The notes: a model not told the origin generated them from the sequence alone. 37,302 nucleotides of DNA from Flavobacteriaceae bacterium (GCA_026988075.1 JALSLZ010000176.1:1-37302), one strand, 5' to 3'; positions 15,097 to 22,872 are shown, counted from the stretch's first letter. Translations and numbers: made by a program.

Positions 15097-15732
15097 ATGG
15101 CAGGAATTTTAGATTTATTACAAGGTCCTATGGGACAAATGCTTATTAGTGGAGCAGGAAAACAATTAGGCTTAGGTCAAGACAAAACAAAGAGTGCTTT
15201 AAGTGCAGCAATGCCTCTTATATTGGGAGCAATGAAAAACAATGCAGCTACGCCTGAAGGCGCATCAGGGTTATTAGGAGCTTTAACTGGCGCTAAACAT
15301 GATGGCGGAATTTTAGATAGCTTAGGCAGTATTTTAGGCGGAGATAAAATTGATGATAATGTAATGCAAGATGGCGCAGGAATTTTAGGACATGTTTTTG
15401 GAGGTAAAGAAGAACATGTTGCTGCTGCGGTTAGCAAATCAAGCGGTATAGATTTAGGTTCCGCAATGAATATATTAAAAGTAGCTGGACCATTTTTAAT
15501 GGGCGCTTTAGGTAAACAAGCACGTACACAAGGTGTTTCAGATCAAAACGGATTAGGCAGTTTGCTTGGCGGAATGCTTGGTGGCGGACAACAAGAACAA
15601 CAAAGTTTAGTTAACAGATTATTAGATGCTGACGGAGATGGAAGTATTATTGATGACGTTGCTGGAATGCTTATGAGTGGAGGCAAAAAAGGTGGACTTG
15701 GAAGTTTACTTGGAGGTCTTTTTGGAAAATAA
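15097..15732 (+). CDS. DUF937 family glycine-rich protein
   Basis: A 211-residue protein rich in Gly, Leu and Ala with no signal peptide. The N-terminal block MAGILDLLQGPMGQ and the repeated amphipathic helices separated by Gly-Gly (LGSILGG, LGSLLGG three times) are typical of DUF937. Near the C-terminus residues 177-187 read DADGDGSIIDD, resembling a Ca2+-binding EF-hand or dockerin loop with Asp at positions 1, 3 and 5, although position 12 is Val. No function is established for the family to my knowledge. It is monocistronic, with its own promoter and a strong terminator. Confidence 0.88.
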   Translation: MAGILDLLQGPMGQMLISGAGKQLGLGQDKTKSALSAAMPLILGAMKNNAATPEGASGLLGALTGAKHDGGILDSLGSILGGDKIDDNVMQDGAGILGHVFGGKEEHVAAAVSKSSGIDLGSAMNILKVAGPFLMGALGKQARTQGVSDQNGLGSLLGGMLGGGQQEQQSLVNRLLDADGDGSIIDDVAGMLMSGGKKGGLGSLLGGLFGK

Positions 15733-15754
15733 TTTTTACTTTTCATGAAATATT

Positions 15755-15785
15755 AAAACTGTTACATTTTTTTTGTAACAGTTTT
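15755..15785 (+). terminator. Rho-independent terminator of the DUF937 gene
   Basis: A 12-bp perfect stem (15755-15766 with 15774-15785), an all-T 7-base loop and a T-run after it, 22 bases past the stop. Confidence 0.9.
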
Positions 15786-15817
15786 TTTTATTTTACTTTT
15801 AAGAGTATTATTATTAC

Positions 15818-15825
15818 TATATTTG
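15818..15825 (+). promoter_or_regulatory. -7 box almost touching the start codon at 15830
   Basis: TATATTTG fully matches TAnnTTTG and ends only 4 bases before the ATG at 15830, so transcription would begin at or next to the start codon. No convincing -33 TTG was seen. Confidence 0.4.
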
Positions 15826-15829
15826 GAGT

Positions 15830-16132
15830 ATGAATAAATTAAAGAGCCGTTGGAATATATCATCGAATAGTCAACTTATACTCATCTTACTAGTATTTGC
15901 TGTAAATGGCTCTTTATCTGGTTTAATTACAAAACCTGCAATGTCATATATTGGCATTAATAGTGAGAATATTCCTTTACTAATATATTGGATTCTTTAC
16001 ATCGTAATTATTTCAATTGTATACTTTGCACTACTTATTATAATTAGTAGAATATTTGGTCAATCTACTTTTTTCAGGAGGTTTGCTAAAAAATCACTTA
16101 CTCCTTTAGGGTTTAAACGTTTTTTTAATTAA
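15830..16132 (+). CDS. Small two-helix membrane protein, DUF6787-like
   Basis: A 100-residue protein starting MNKLKSRWNISSNSQ, then two long hydrophobic helices at about 16-36 and 48-74, then a basic tail (RRFAKK, GFKRFF). The layout, with the Lys-Arg-Trp start, a GSLSGLITKPA loop and FGQSTFFRRF after the second helix, resembles the Bacteroidota family I recall as DUF6787; this is from memory and tentative. The function is unknown. Its stop codon directly abuts the stop codon of the opposing gene at 16133. Confidence 0.75.
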   Translation: MNKLKSRWNISSNSQLILILLVFAVNGSLSGLITKPAMSYIGINSENIPLLIYWILYIVIISIVYFALLIIISRIFGQSTFFRRFAKKSLTPLGFKRFFN

Positions 16133-16408
16133 TTATTTCTTAATTACAAATTTATAAATCCACACTAATGTAAAAGTTGGAATAACATCTGTTGATGGCA
16201 AAGCTTCTTCTATAAAAACTATAGCACCTGCAATTTTACCCAAATTACCTTTATACATTTTTGACATTAAATATCCTGATAATGGAGCCCAGATAACATC
16301 TGTAAATTCGCCTATCATTGGTATTGAAAAGGACAAATAACCAATTAAATCAAAAATGACACTTAGCACAAGTTGACTATATTTACTTAATTTTATTTCT
16401 TTATTCAT
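16133..16408 (-). CDS. Small conserved membrane protein of unknown function
   Basis: A 91-residue protein with two or three hydrophobic stretches (about 12-32, 35-47 and 74-88) separated by polar loops. GEFTDVIWAPLSGYLMSKMY and IVFIEEALPSTDVIPTFT contain conspicuous acidic and Pro residues next to membrane segments. Similar short proteins occur across Flavobacteriia, but I know no function. It converges with the gene ending at 16132 with no intergenic base. No clear promoter box was found upstream of 16408. Confidence 0.7.
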   Translation of the reverse strand: MNKEIKLSKYSQLVLSVIFDLIGYLSFSIPMIGEFTDVIWAPLSGYLMSKMYKGNLGKIAGAIVFIEEALPSTDVIPTFTLVWIYKFVIKK

Positions 16409-16497
16409 AGTATTTATGTGACATCTAAATTACTTATTTGTTACACATTCGTTCGATTTATTTCACATTATGACATATCGAACTCAGGTTATTACTA

Positions 16498-16505
16498 TAT
16501 CTTTG
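16498..16505 (+). promoter_or_regulatory. -7 promoter box of the retropepsin-like gene
   Basis: TATCTTTG, a full TAnnTTTG match, ends 20 bases before the ATG at 16526. Confidence 0.5.
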
Positions 16506-16525
16506 TGTTTTCAAACACTCGATAA

Positions 16526-16978
16526 ATGAAGCTAAATAAAATTCTAAAACGCAAAGGTTATATTTCAATTAAATTAAACAAAACAATCACCAATCATTAC
16601 GAAGTAAAGGCAAAAATAAACGGCAAAAAAGGCAGCTTTATTTTAGATACTGGCGCTTCTAATTCTTGTATAGATTTTAATAATGCTAATTATTTTAATT
16701 TAGACGTATTAGCATCTTCTACGCTTGCTTCTGGAGCTGGAGCTACCGATATGTTTACAAAAAAATCGCTTAAAAACAAATTATCAATTAAGAAATGGCA
16801 TTTTTTTAATTTTGATTTGGTACTTTTTGATTTGACGCATGTAAATTTAGCATTAACAAAACACAATGCAAAAGAAATTCATGGCATTATTGGTGCAGAT
16901 ATTCTTCAAAAAGGAAAAGCAATCATAGATTACAAAAACAGCAAACTGTATCTTAAAAAACTTGTTTTTATGTACTAA
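16526..16978 (+). CDS. Retropepsin-like aspartic protease family protein
   Basis: A 150-residue single-domain protein of clan AA. The catalytic motif is FILDTGASNS with Asp41-Thr42-Gly43, preceded by the flap-forming strands VKAKINGKKG. The second hydrophobic-hydrophobic-Gly element is HGIIGADIL at about 116-124, followed by the closing strands AIIDY and KLYLKK. One active-site Asp per chain implies a homodimer, as in retroviral proteases. No signal peptide is seen, so it is probably cytoplasmic. The bacterial role and substrate are unknown. It is a short transcript of its own, with a promoter box upstream and a bidirectional terminator shared with rpsA. Confidence 0.88.
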   Translation: MKLNKILKRKGYISIKLNKTITNHYEVKAKINGKKGSFILDTGASNSCIDFNNANYFNLDVLASSTLASGAGATDMFTKKSLKNKLSIKKWHFFNFDLVLFDLTHVNLALTKHNAKEIHGIIGADILQKGKAIIDYKNSKLYLKKLVFMY

Positions 16979-16983
16979 ACAAA

Positions 16984-17013
16984 AAAAGACTGTCATTAAA
17001 TTGACAGTCTTTT
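16984..17013. terminator. Bidirectional terminator between the retropepsin gene and rpsA
   Basis: A 12-bp perfect stem (16984-16995 with 17002-17013) with a 6-base loop, an A-run on the left and T's on the right. It serves the convergent genes ending at 16978 (+) and 17037 (-). Confidence 0.88.
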
Positions 17014-17036
17014 AAAATTTAATAGATTAGAAAATA

Positions 17037-19256
17037 TTATTTTCCTTCCATTTTCTTTTTCAAATCAGCTAAAGCAGAATTTGCTTCACCAATAGTAGTT
17101 TTCTCAGCGGTTTCTTGTTTTTTGATTGCTGTTTTAACATTTTTGTTTTCTTGCTCTCTAAAAGTAGATGTATGAGATACAACAAGTCTTCTATAGTCTT
17201 TATTAAATTCTAATACTGTAAAATTAACAGTATCTCCTTTAACTAATTTAGAACCATCTTCTTTCTCCATGTGACGTGATGGTACAAAACCTTCAACATC
17301 ACCAAAAGATACTATTGCACCTTTATCGTTCTTTTCAGTAACAGTACCTTCGTGAATACTGTCAATTGAGAATGTAGATTCATGACCATCCCAAGGGTTA
17401 TCTTGAGTTTGTTTATGACCAATGTTTAGCTTTCTGTCTTCAACATTTAATTCTAAAACAACTACTTCTAATTCATCACCAACTTTTACAAATTCAGATG
17501 GATGCTTAACTTTTTTAGTCCAAGATAGGTCCGAAATATAAATTAAACCGTCAATACCTTCTTCTAATTCAACAAACACACCAAAGTTTGTGTAATTTCT
17601 TACTGTACCTTTATGTTTAGAACCAATTGGATATTTTTTAGTAATATCAGTCCAAGGATCAACATTTAATTGTTTGATACCTAAAGACATTTTTCTATCT
17701 TCTCTGCTAATTGTTAATATTTCAGCTTCTACTTCATCACCAACTTTTACGAAATCTTGTGCAGAACGTAAATGTGTTGACCATGACATTTCAGACACGT
17801 GTATTAAACCTTCAACTCCAGGAGCTACTTCGATAAACGCACCATAATCAGCAATAATAGTAATTTTTCCTTTGATTTTATCTCCAGCTTTTAAGCCTTC
17901 GTCTAAAGCTTCCCAAGGATGTTTACTTAATTGTTTTAAACCTAATTGAATTCTTGTTTTATCTTCATCAAAGTCAAGTATTACTACATTTAATGTTTGA
18001 TCTAACTCAACCACTTCGTTTGGATGATTGATTCTTGACCAAGATAAATCTGTAATATGTACTAATCCATCAACTCCACCAAGATCAACAAATACACCGT
18101 AAGAAGTAACGTTTTTCACAACACCTTCTAATACTTGTCCTTTTTCTAATTGACCAATGATTTCTTTTTTCTGAGCTGCAATATCAGCTTCGATAAGTGC
18201 TTTGTGCGATACTACAACATTTTTAAATTCGTGGTTTATTTTTACCACTTTGAATTCCATGTTTTTATCAACATATTGATCGTAATCTCTAATTGGCTTA
18301 ACGTCAATTTGAGATCCTGGTAAGAATGCTTCGATACCGAAAACATCTACAATCATACCACCTTTAGTTCTACATTTTACTAAACCAGTAACAATTTCTC
18401 CAGAGTCATGTGCGTCATTTACTCTTCCCCAAGCTTTAATTACACGAGCTTTACGATGAGATAACACCAATTGACCTGTTGAATCTTCTAATTTATCAAC
18501 TAAAACATCAACTTTATCACCTACTTTTAATGCTGAATTATAACGGAATTCGTTTAAAGAAATTACACCTTCTGATTTTGAATTAATATCAATAATAGCT
18601 TCACGTTCAGTCATTCTCATAACTGTACCAACTAACATTTGTCTTTCTTCAACAAAACCTTCAATGCCTTCTAATTCTTTTTCAAAAGCAGCAATTTTTT
18701 CTTCGTCAACTGCCTCAATACCTTCTTCATATTTATGCCAATCAAATTCAGCTAAAAATACTTTAGGGTCTACTTTTGGTTCTTCAACAACAACAGCTTC
18801 TTCCTTTGCCTCTACTTCAACCTCAACTTTTTCTTCTTTAGCAGCTTTAACTTCTGCTTTTGGAGCTTCTGCTTTAGTTGCTTTTTCTTCTGCTTTATTC
18901 ACTTCTTCTTTTTTTGAATCTGTATAATTACCCGCTAAATCTAAATCGCTTACTAAAATATAATAAAAAATAGCACGGTATTTGTTTTTATTAGATTTTC
19001 CCATTTTTTCACATACAGCAGTAATTGCCGCATCTAATTTTTCTGAATCTTCTAAACCATGCTTTTTAATTAAGAAATTTTTCTTAACTGTTAATACTTC
19101 AGATGCATCAGAACAAGAAACTACTTCTGCATCTTTTTTAAAAATTGAAGGTCCTAAACCTTTTACTACTTTTGTAAATAAATCTTTTTCAAAATTCACT
19201 CCTAATTTTTCCATCTCTGCGATGTAAAATTCAATTTTTTCTTCTGTTTTAGTCAT
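17037..19256 (-). CDS. rpsA: 30S ribosomal protein S1 with fused N-terminal DUF2853 domain
   Basis: S1 binds mRNA on the 30S subunit. Six OB-type S1 repeats are visible, at about 207-270, 286-351, 373-441, 458-527, 545-614 and 632-696; repeats 3-5 contain the canonical YGVFV/GAFIE and DGLVHITDLSW-type segments. The usual Bacteroidota S1 start (KVDPKVFLAEFDWHKYEEG) only appears at 161-179. Before it lie a Lys/Glu/Ala linker (about 114-160) and a complete DUF2853-like domain (1 to about 112: VKGLGPSIF, VSCSD, KKNFLIKKHGLED, CEKMG, NKYRAIFYYI). There is no Met codon between residues 86 and 206, so S1 cannot start at its usual place from an ATG. At 739 residues it is well above the roughly 600 normal for the phylum. 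Confidence 0.95.
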   Translation of the reverse strand: MTKTEEKIEFYIAEMEKLGVNFEKDLFTKVVKGLGPSIFKKDAEVVSCSDASEVLTVKKNFLIKKHGLEDSEKLDAAITAVCEKMGKSNKNKYRAIFYYILVSDLDLAGNYTDSKKEEVNKAEEKATKAEAPKAEVKAAKEEKVEVEVEAKEEAVVVEEPKVDPKVFLAEFDWHKYEEGIEAVDEEKIAAFEKELEGIEGFVEERQMLVGTVMRMTEREAIIDINSKSEGVISLNEFRYNSALKVGDKVDVLVDKLEDSTGQLVLSHRKARVIKAWGRVNDAHDSGEIVTGLVKCRTKGGMIVDVFGIEAFLPGSQIDVKPIRDYDQYVDKNMEFKVVKINHEFKNVVVSHKALIEADIAAQKKEIIGQLEKGQVLEGVVKNVTSYGVFVDLGGVDGLVHITDLSWSRINHPNEVVELDQTLNVVILDFDEDKTRIQLGLKQLSKHPWEALDEGLKAGDKIKGKITIIADYGAFIEVAPGVEGLIHVSEMSWSTHLRSAQDFVKVGDEVEAEILTISREDRKMSLGIKQLNVDPWTDITKKYPIGSKHKGTVRNYTNFGVFVELEEGIDGLIYISDLSWTKKVKHPSEFVKVGDELEVVVLELNVEDRKLNIGHKQTQDNPWDGHESTFSIDSIHEGTVTEKNDKGAIVSFGDVEGFVPSRHMEKEDGSKLVKGDTVNFTVLEFNKDYRRLVVSHTSTFREQENKNVKTAIKKQETAEKTTIGEANSALADLKKKMEGK

Positions 19257-19372
19257 TTGACTATTTATTTTGTATCTTATTGTTATTTAGATTATTAAGC
19301 AGTAAATAACACTAAGAGATTATTAAAATTTTCTAAATTATCTTCCTTTTCTAATCTATTACTGCGAAAAGG
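19257..19372 (-). ncRNA. Structured 5' leader of rpsA (candidate cis-regulatory RNA)
   Basis: The predicted transcript start near 19372 leaves a leader of about 115 bases, much longer than the roughly 15-35 predicted for other genes here. It begins with a 7-bp hairpin, CCTTTTC (19372-19366) with GAAAAGG (19351-19345). Its 14-base loop is almost wholly complementary to two downstream leader segments: GCAGTAA (19365-19359) to TTACTGC (19305-19299), and AGATTA (19357-19352) to TAATCT (19322-19317). This allows a pseudoknot or a switch between folds. S1 autoregulation is known in other bacteria; the link here is inference. Confidence 0.4.
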
Positions 19373-19376
19373 TTTG

Positions 19377-19407
19377 CAAAATTAGTTAATATTTTGGTCT
19401 TGAACAA
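19377..19407 (-). promoter_or_regulatory. Promoter of rpsA
   Basis: On the minus strand, TTG (19407-19405), 20 bases of spacing, then TAATTTTG (19384-19377), a full TAnnTTTG. This is the best-formed promoter in the window. Confidence 0.65.
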
Positions 19408-19546
19408 GATAATTGACTAAAAATAGAGAAGGAAAAAAGAAATGAAAAAGGAAAATTAATTACATAGTTTGGCTTTGTAATAGAAAACTCGTAAATAATT
19501 CGGGTTAAAACTGTACTTTTTACAAAAAAAAACATTAATTCAACTT
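19408..19546. other. Non-coding remainder of the rpsA / thioredoxin-gene gap
   Basis: The gap between rpsA (from 19257) and the gene ending at 19586 is 329 bases. Apart from the rpsA leader and promoter and a weak terminator at 19547-19580, the rest is AT-rich with no frame or repeat that I can support. Confidence 0.5.
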
Positions 19547-19580
19547 AAACACACAAATAACATATCGTATTTGTGCGTTT
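19547..19580 (-). terminator. Weak terminator-like hairpin after the thioredoxin lipoprotein genes
   Basis: CACAAATA (19552-19559) pairs with TATTTGTG (19568-19575), extended by 4 more pairs across one mismatch, directly after the stop at 19586. The T-run on the minus strand is short, so termination may be inefficient. Confidence 0.45.
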
Positions 19581-19585
19581 TTTGA

Positions 19586-20635
19586 TTAATTTATCAATAA
19601 ATTATCTAATGTTTTTTCTATCAATTTACTGGATGGTCGCTGTGCATTTGCATCAATAATATTCCCTTCTTTATCAATTAATATAAAACGAGGAATACTT
19701 CTAATACCATATTCTTTAATAAAGCTTGACCTCCAAGCATTATCTGCATATAATTGTACGCCTTTCATATTTCTGCTTTTAATCATACGCTTCCAAGCTA
19801 ACTTAGCTTGCTCCGCATCATTTTTATAACCTCTACCATTATCTACCGATATACTAACAAACTCGATTTTTTTATTTTTATACTTTTCTGTCAGCTTTTT
19901 TAAAGCAGGAATTTCTCTTTTACAAGGTCCACACCAAGTTGCCCAAATATCTATATAGACAAACTTTCCTTTAAAATTATCTAAAGATGTTTTTCCGCCT
20001 TTATAGTTTTCGTAATTTACAAATTTAGGCGAAACATTTCCTTTTTTGAATTTTAACAAGTCTTGATGCTTCTTAGCGTAATTTATTTTTAAATATTCAA
20101 TAAATTTATTGTTTCTATTAACTTCATTACTTCTTATTGTAGAATCAACATTCTTTATTGCTAATAAATCATTGAATTTTCGTTCTACACTTTTAAGTTT
20201 AGCATTGAATTCTTTTGGATTTAACTTAAAAAAAGAACTGTAATTATTTAAATTTTCTTCTTTATTTACCTTCTTTTTATTAAACAAATACTCTGTTGTT
20301 CCAGAACCGCTACCTGTAAATTGTATTGTTTTATTAAAATTTGTGTAATCGTATTGTAAATTTAATTCACCTCCATTTTTAATGTAAATTTCAACTTCAT
20401 TTTTACCATCTGTAAATCTATACTTGCCTGAATTAATTAAATGTAAGGTGTCCGAAAAACTGCCATCTAACTCAACATCAATTCGTTTATCTACAAGCTT
20501 GTTTGATACATATATAGTTTCTGTATCGTTTTTCGCTATTAAACCTTTTATAGTTATGTAATTACTATCTTGCTTATTACCACACGAAATAATTGTAAAA
20601 ACAATTAATACAGCTACTATTATTTTTTGAAACAT
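19586..20635 (-). CDS. TlpA-like thioredoxin-fold lipoprotein, copy 3
   Basis: A 349-residue envelope lipoprotein. The lipobox ends at Cys18 (TIISC). A beta-rich N-terminal domain (about 25-110) with VELDGSFSDTLHL resembles the DUF4369-type domain found before Bacteroidota redoxins. A helical linker follows, then a C-terminal TlpA/AhpC-TSA domain from about 200. The redox motif is WATWCGPC with Cys235 and Cys238, and the cis-Pro loop is SIPRFILID. It is probably a periplasm-facing thiol-disulfide reductase; substrate and reductant are unknown. It is the last of three adjacent homologues, starting one base after the stop of the middle copy. Confidence 0.9.
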   Translation of the reverse strand: MFQKIIVAVLIVFTIISCGNKQDSNYITIKGLIAKNDTETIYVSNKLVDKRIDVELDGSFSDTLHLINSGKYRFTDGKNEVEIYIKNGGELNLQYDYTNFNKTIQFTGSGSGTTEYLFNKKKVNKEENLNNYSSFFKLNPKEFNAKLKSVERKFNDLLAIKNVDSTIRSNEVNRNNKFIEYLKINYAKKHQDLLKFKKGNVSPKFVNYENYKGGKTSLDNFKGKFVYIDIWATWCGPCKREIPALKKLTEKYKNKKIEFVSISVDNGRGYKNDAEQAKLAWKRMIKSRNMKGVQLYADNAWRSSFIKEYGIRSIPRFILIDKEGNIIDANAQRPSSKLIEKTLDNLLIN

Positions 20636-20636
20636 A

Positions 20637-21668
20637 CTACTTTAATAATTTAGTTAATAGTTCTTTTGTTTGTGGATTTGACGGTCGTGACATTTTATCG
20701 TTTACGACATTACCTTTTGGATCAATTAATATAAAACGTGGTATTGAATTTACTTTATAAGCTTTTATAAATGAATCGTTTTGAATTGCAAACAATTGAA
20801 TTCCACCCATTTTTTTATCAGCTATCATTTTTTTCCATTTACTCTTAGCATTTTCACGATCGATTGAGATACTTACAAAATGTATTTTTTTACCTTTAAA
20901 TGCTTCTTCTAATTTTTGCAAGTGAGGAATCTCACCAAGACAAGGTCTACACCAAGTTGCCCAAATATCTATATAAACATATTTTCCGCTTAAATCTTTC
21001 AACGATGTTTTACCACCTGAAAAATTTTCATAATTGTTAAACTCTGGTGATTTTTTTCCGTTAAATGAACTGGTAGACGAATTATTAGTTCTTGATTGCC
21101 CTTGATTGTATTGCTTATCTAACATTGCTGGTAAACCTGCTAATGCTTTTTCTTCTTCTTTATAAAACGAGTCATCAATATTATTATGTTTTTTGAGCAA
21201 GGCAGTCAATTCGCTAACTATCATAGAAGATTTAGCTTTAAAGTCCGCTTCTTTCATTTGAAACAATTCTTTTACATTGATTTTACTTTGCCATAATGTT
21301 TTTTCTGCCAAATAATTATTCGTTTCACTTCCGTTACCTGAAAATTTTATAGACTCGATAAAGTTATCAATATTTGCATTTAACTTTATATCATCGTTAT
21401 TTTTCAAATATATACGTATTGGTTTTTTAACTGAAAATAAAAAAAGGTCTCCTTTCTCGTTTAAATGAAGTGTGTCTGAAAAAGTACCGTCATCATTTAA
21501 AACAATAGTCTTAGCATAACCAGTTCGCCCTTTAATCGTAATTTTTTTTACATTGGCATTTTTAATAGTTCCAGATATTTTTGCATAATCTTTTGGAGCA
21601 TCTTCTTTGCAAGAAGTTAAAAATGTAATTAATAATATAATACTAAGTAAACCTATTTTTTTCATCAC
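20637..21668 (-). CDS. TlpA-like thioredoxin-fold lipoprotein, copy 2 (CRPC variant)
   Basis: A 343-residue homologue of its neighbours with the same order of parts: lipobox Cys20 (TFLTSC), N-terminal beta domain with LNDDGTFSDTLHL, linker, and thioredoxin-like domain with cis-Pro SIPRFILID. The active site is WATWCRPC (Cys240, Cys243) instead of CGPC. Residues between the two Cys set the redox potential in thioredoxin-fold proteins, so this copy may differ in direction or strength of redox chemistry. It also lacks the GRGYKD-type insertion present in both other copies after SISVDN, reading SISIDRENAKS instead. The gap from copy 1 is 16 bases. Confidence 0.9.
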   Translation of the reverse strand: MMKKIGLLSIILLITFLTSCKEDAPKDYAKISGTIKNANVKKITIKGRTGYAKTIVLNDDGTFSDTLHLNEKGDLFLFSVKKPIRIYLKNNDDIKLNANIDNFIESIKFSGNGSETNNYLAEKTLWQSKINVKELFQMKEADFKAKSSMIVSELTALLKKHNNIDDSFYKEEEKALAGLPAMLDKQYNQGQSRTNNSSTSSFNGKKSPEFNNYENFSGGKTSLKDLSGKYVYIDIWATWCRPCLGEIPHLQKLEEAFKGKKIHFVSISIDRENAKSKWKKMIADKKMGGIQLFAIQNDSFIKAYKVNSIPRFILIDPKGNVVNDKMSRPSNPQTKELLTKLLK

Positions 21669-21684
21669 TTCAGTTTATTAAATG

Positions 21685-22734
21685 TTATTTTAAAATTTTA
21701 TTGAATAGCGCTGTTGTTTTAACACTTGATGGTCTTGATGCGTTCGCATCTACAATATTTCCGCTTGGATCTATCAAAATAAAACGAGGAATACCATTAA
21801 TTTCGTATTGTGTTACAAAATCAGACTTCCATGCTTTATCTGCAAACAACTGAATTCCACCCATTTGTTTTTCTTTTATCATTTTTTTCCAGCCATCTTT
21901 AGAAAGTGCTAAAGAATTGTCTTTATAACCTCTACCATTATCAACTGAGATACTTACAAATTCAATGTTTTTATCGTGATATGCCTTTTCTAACTTTTGC
22001 AAGTGTGGAATTTCAGCTTTACAAGGTCCACACCATGTAGCCCAAACATCAATATACACATATTTACCACGCAAATCTTTTAACGAAGTAACGCCACCTT
22101 TAAAATTTTCATAATTAATAAACTCTGGAGATGGTTTACCAATCAATTTAGCATAACGATTTTTTTCTTTTTTCATTTCGTAATAGCTTTTAAGCATTTG
22201 CTTTTCATTAGCTGCAAAGCTTTCTTTTTCTGCTTTTACTAAATTAGCAGCAACTCCTTTTTCTTTTGCTAAAACATTTTCAAATTGAGTCGTTATTTCT
22301 TTTGCTTTTGCTTTAAATTCTGTTTCATCAAGCTCAAATAAATTAGATGAATATGCTTTTTCTGAAAAAAGTGATTTTTTAGCTAAATAATTATTATTAA
22401 CCATTCCTTTACCTGTGTATTTTATAGTCTCATCAAACTCTTTTGTGTCTAAAGTCAATTTTAAATCATCTCCATTTTGTAAATAAACTGATGTAAACTC
22501 ATTGCCGTCAGAAAAAGTAAATAATGCACCATCATTTTTAACGTGTATTGTATCTGAAAAAACACCTTCTTTAGATATTTTAATTTCTTTTTTATAACCA
22601 TCGGTAGATATTGAACCATTCTTACCAAAATGATTTGTGATTATTCCAGAAAATGTAGCGTAATTTTGTGGTTTTTTATTACATGAAAATAATGAAACTA
22701 TTAATGCGAAAATAAATACTTTTTTAATCATCAT
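21685..22734 (-). CDS. TlpA-like thioredoxin-fold lipoprotein, copy 1
   Basis: A 349-residue envelope lipoprotein, first of the three-gene run. The lipobox ends at Cys18 (SLFSC), followed by a beta-rich domain with ISKEGVFSDTIHV, a Lys/Glu-rich helical linker (about 115-195) and the thioredoxin-like domain. The active site is WATWCGPC (Cys235, Cys238), the cis-Pro loop GIPRFILID, and the tail NIVDANASRPSS is shared with copy 3. By these blocks copies 1 and 3 are closer to each other than to copy 2. A TAnnTTTG box lies 23 bases upstream of the ATG and probably serves all three genes. Confidence 0.9.
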   Translation of the reverse strand: MMIKKVFIFALIVSLFSCNKKPQNYATFSGIITNHFGKNGSISTDGYKKEIKISKEGVFSDTIHVKNDGALFTFSDGNEFTSVYLQNGDDLKLTLDTKEFDETIKYTGKGMVNNNYLAKKSLFSEKAYSSNLFELDETEFKAKAKEITTQFENVLAKEKGVAANLVKAEKESFAANEKQMLKSYYEMKKEKNRYAKLIGKPSPEFINYENFKGGVTSLKDLRGKYVYIDVWATWCGPCKAEIPHLQKLEKAYHDKNIEFVSISVDNGRGYKDNSLALSKDGWKKMIKEKQMGGIQLFADKAWKSDFVTQYEINGIPRFILIDPSGNIVDANASRPSSVKTTALFNKILK

Positions 22735-22757
22735 AATATTATTTAGTTAGGTATTGG

Positions 22758-22765
22758 CAAATATA
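22758..22765 (-). promoter_or_regulatory. -7 promoter box of the three thioredoxin lipoprotein genes
   Basis: The minus strand reads TATATTTG, a full TAnnTTTG, predicting a leader of about 20 bases before the ATG at 22734. Confidence 0.5.
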
Positions 22766-22872
22766 GTATTTAAATTTTTAATTTTTAAGCTTCAACAAAC
22801 ACATTTGGCTTTGATATTTGGTCTTTTAATAAAATTACATCTCAAAAAATTAGTTTTATTAAAAATTTAATT

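Noticed and set aside
18770-18930. The DUF2853-S1 junction as an assembly or frameshift artefact
   Set aside because: The linker is a smooth Lys/Glu/Ala-rich stretch in one frame, the promoter lies before the DUF2853 part, and no alternative ATG exists for S1. It still deserves resequencing, but artefact is the less likely reading.
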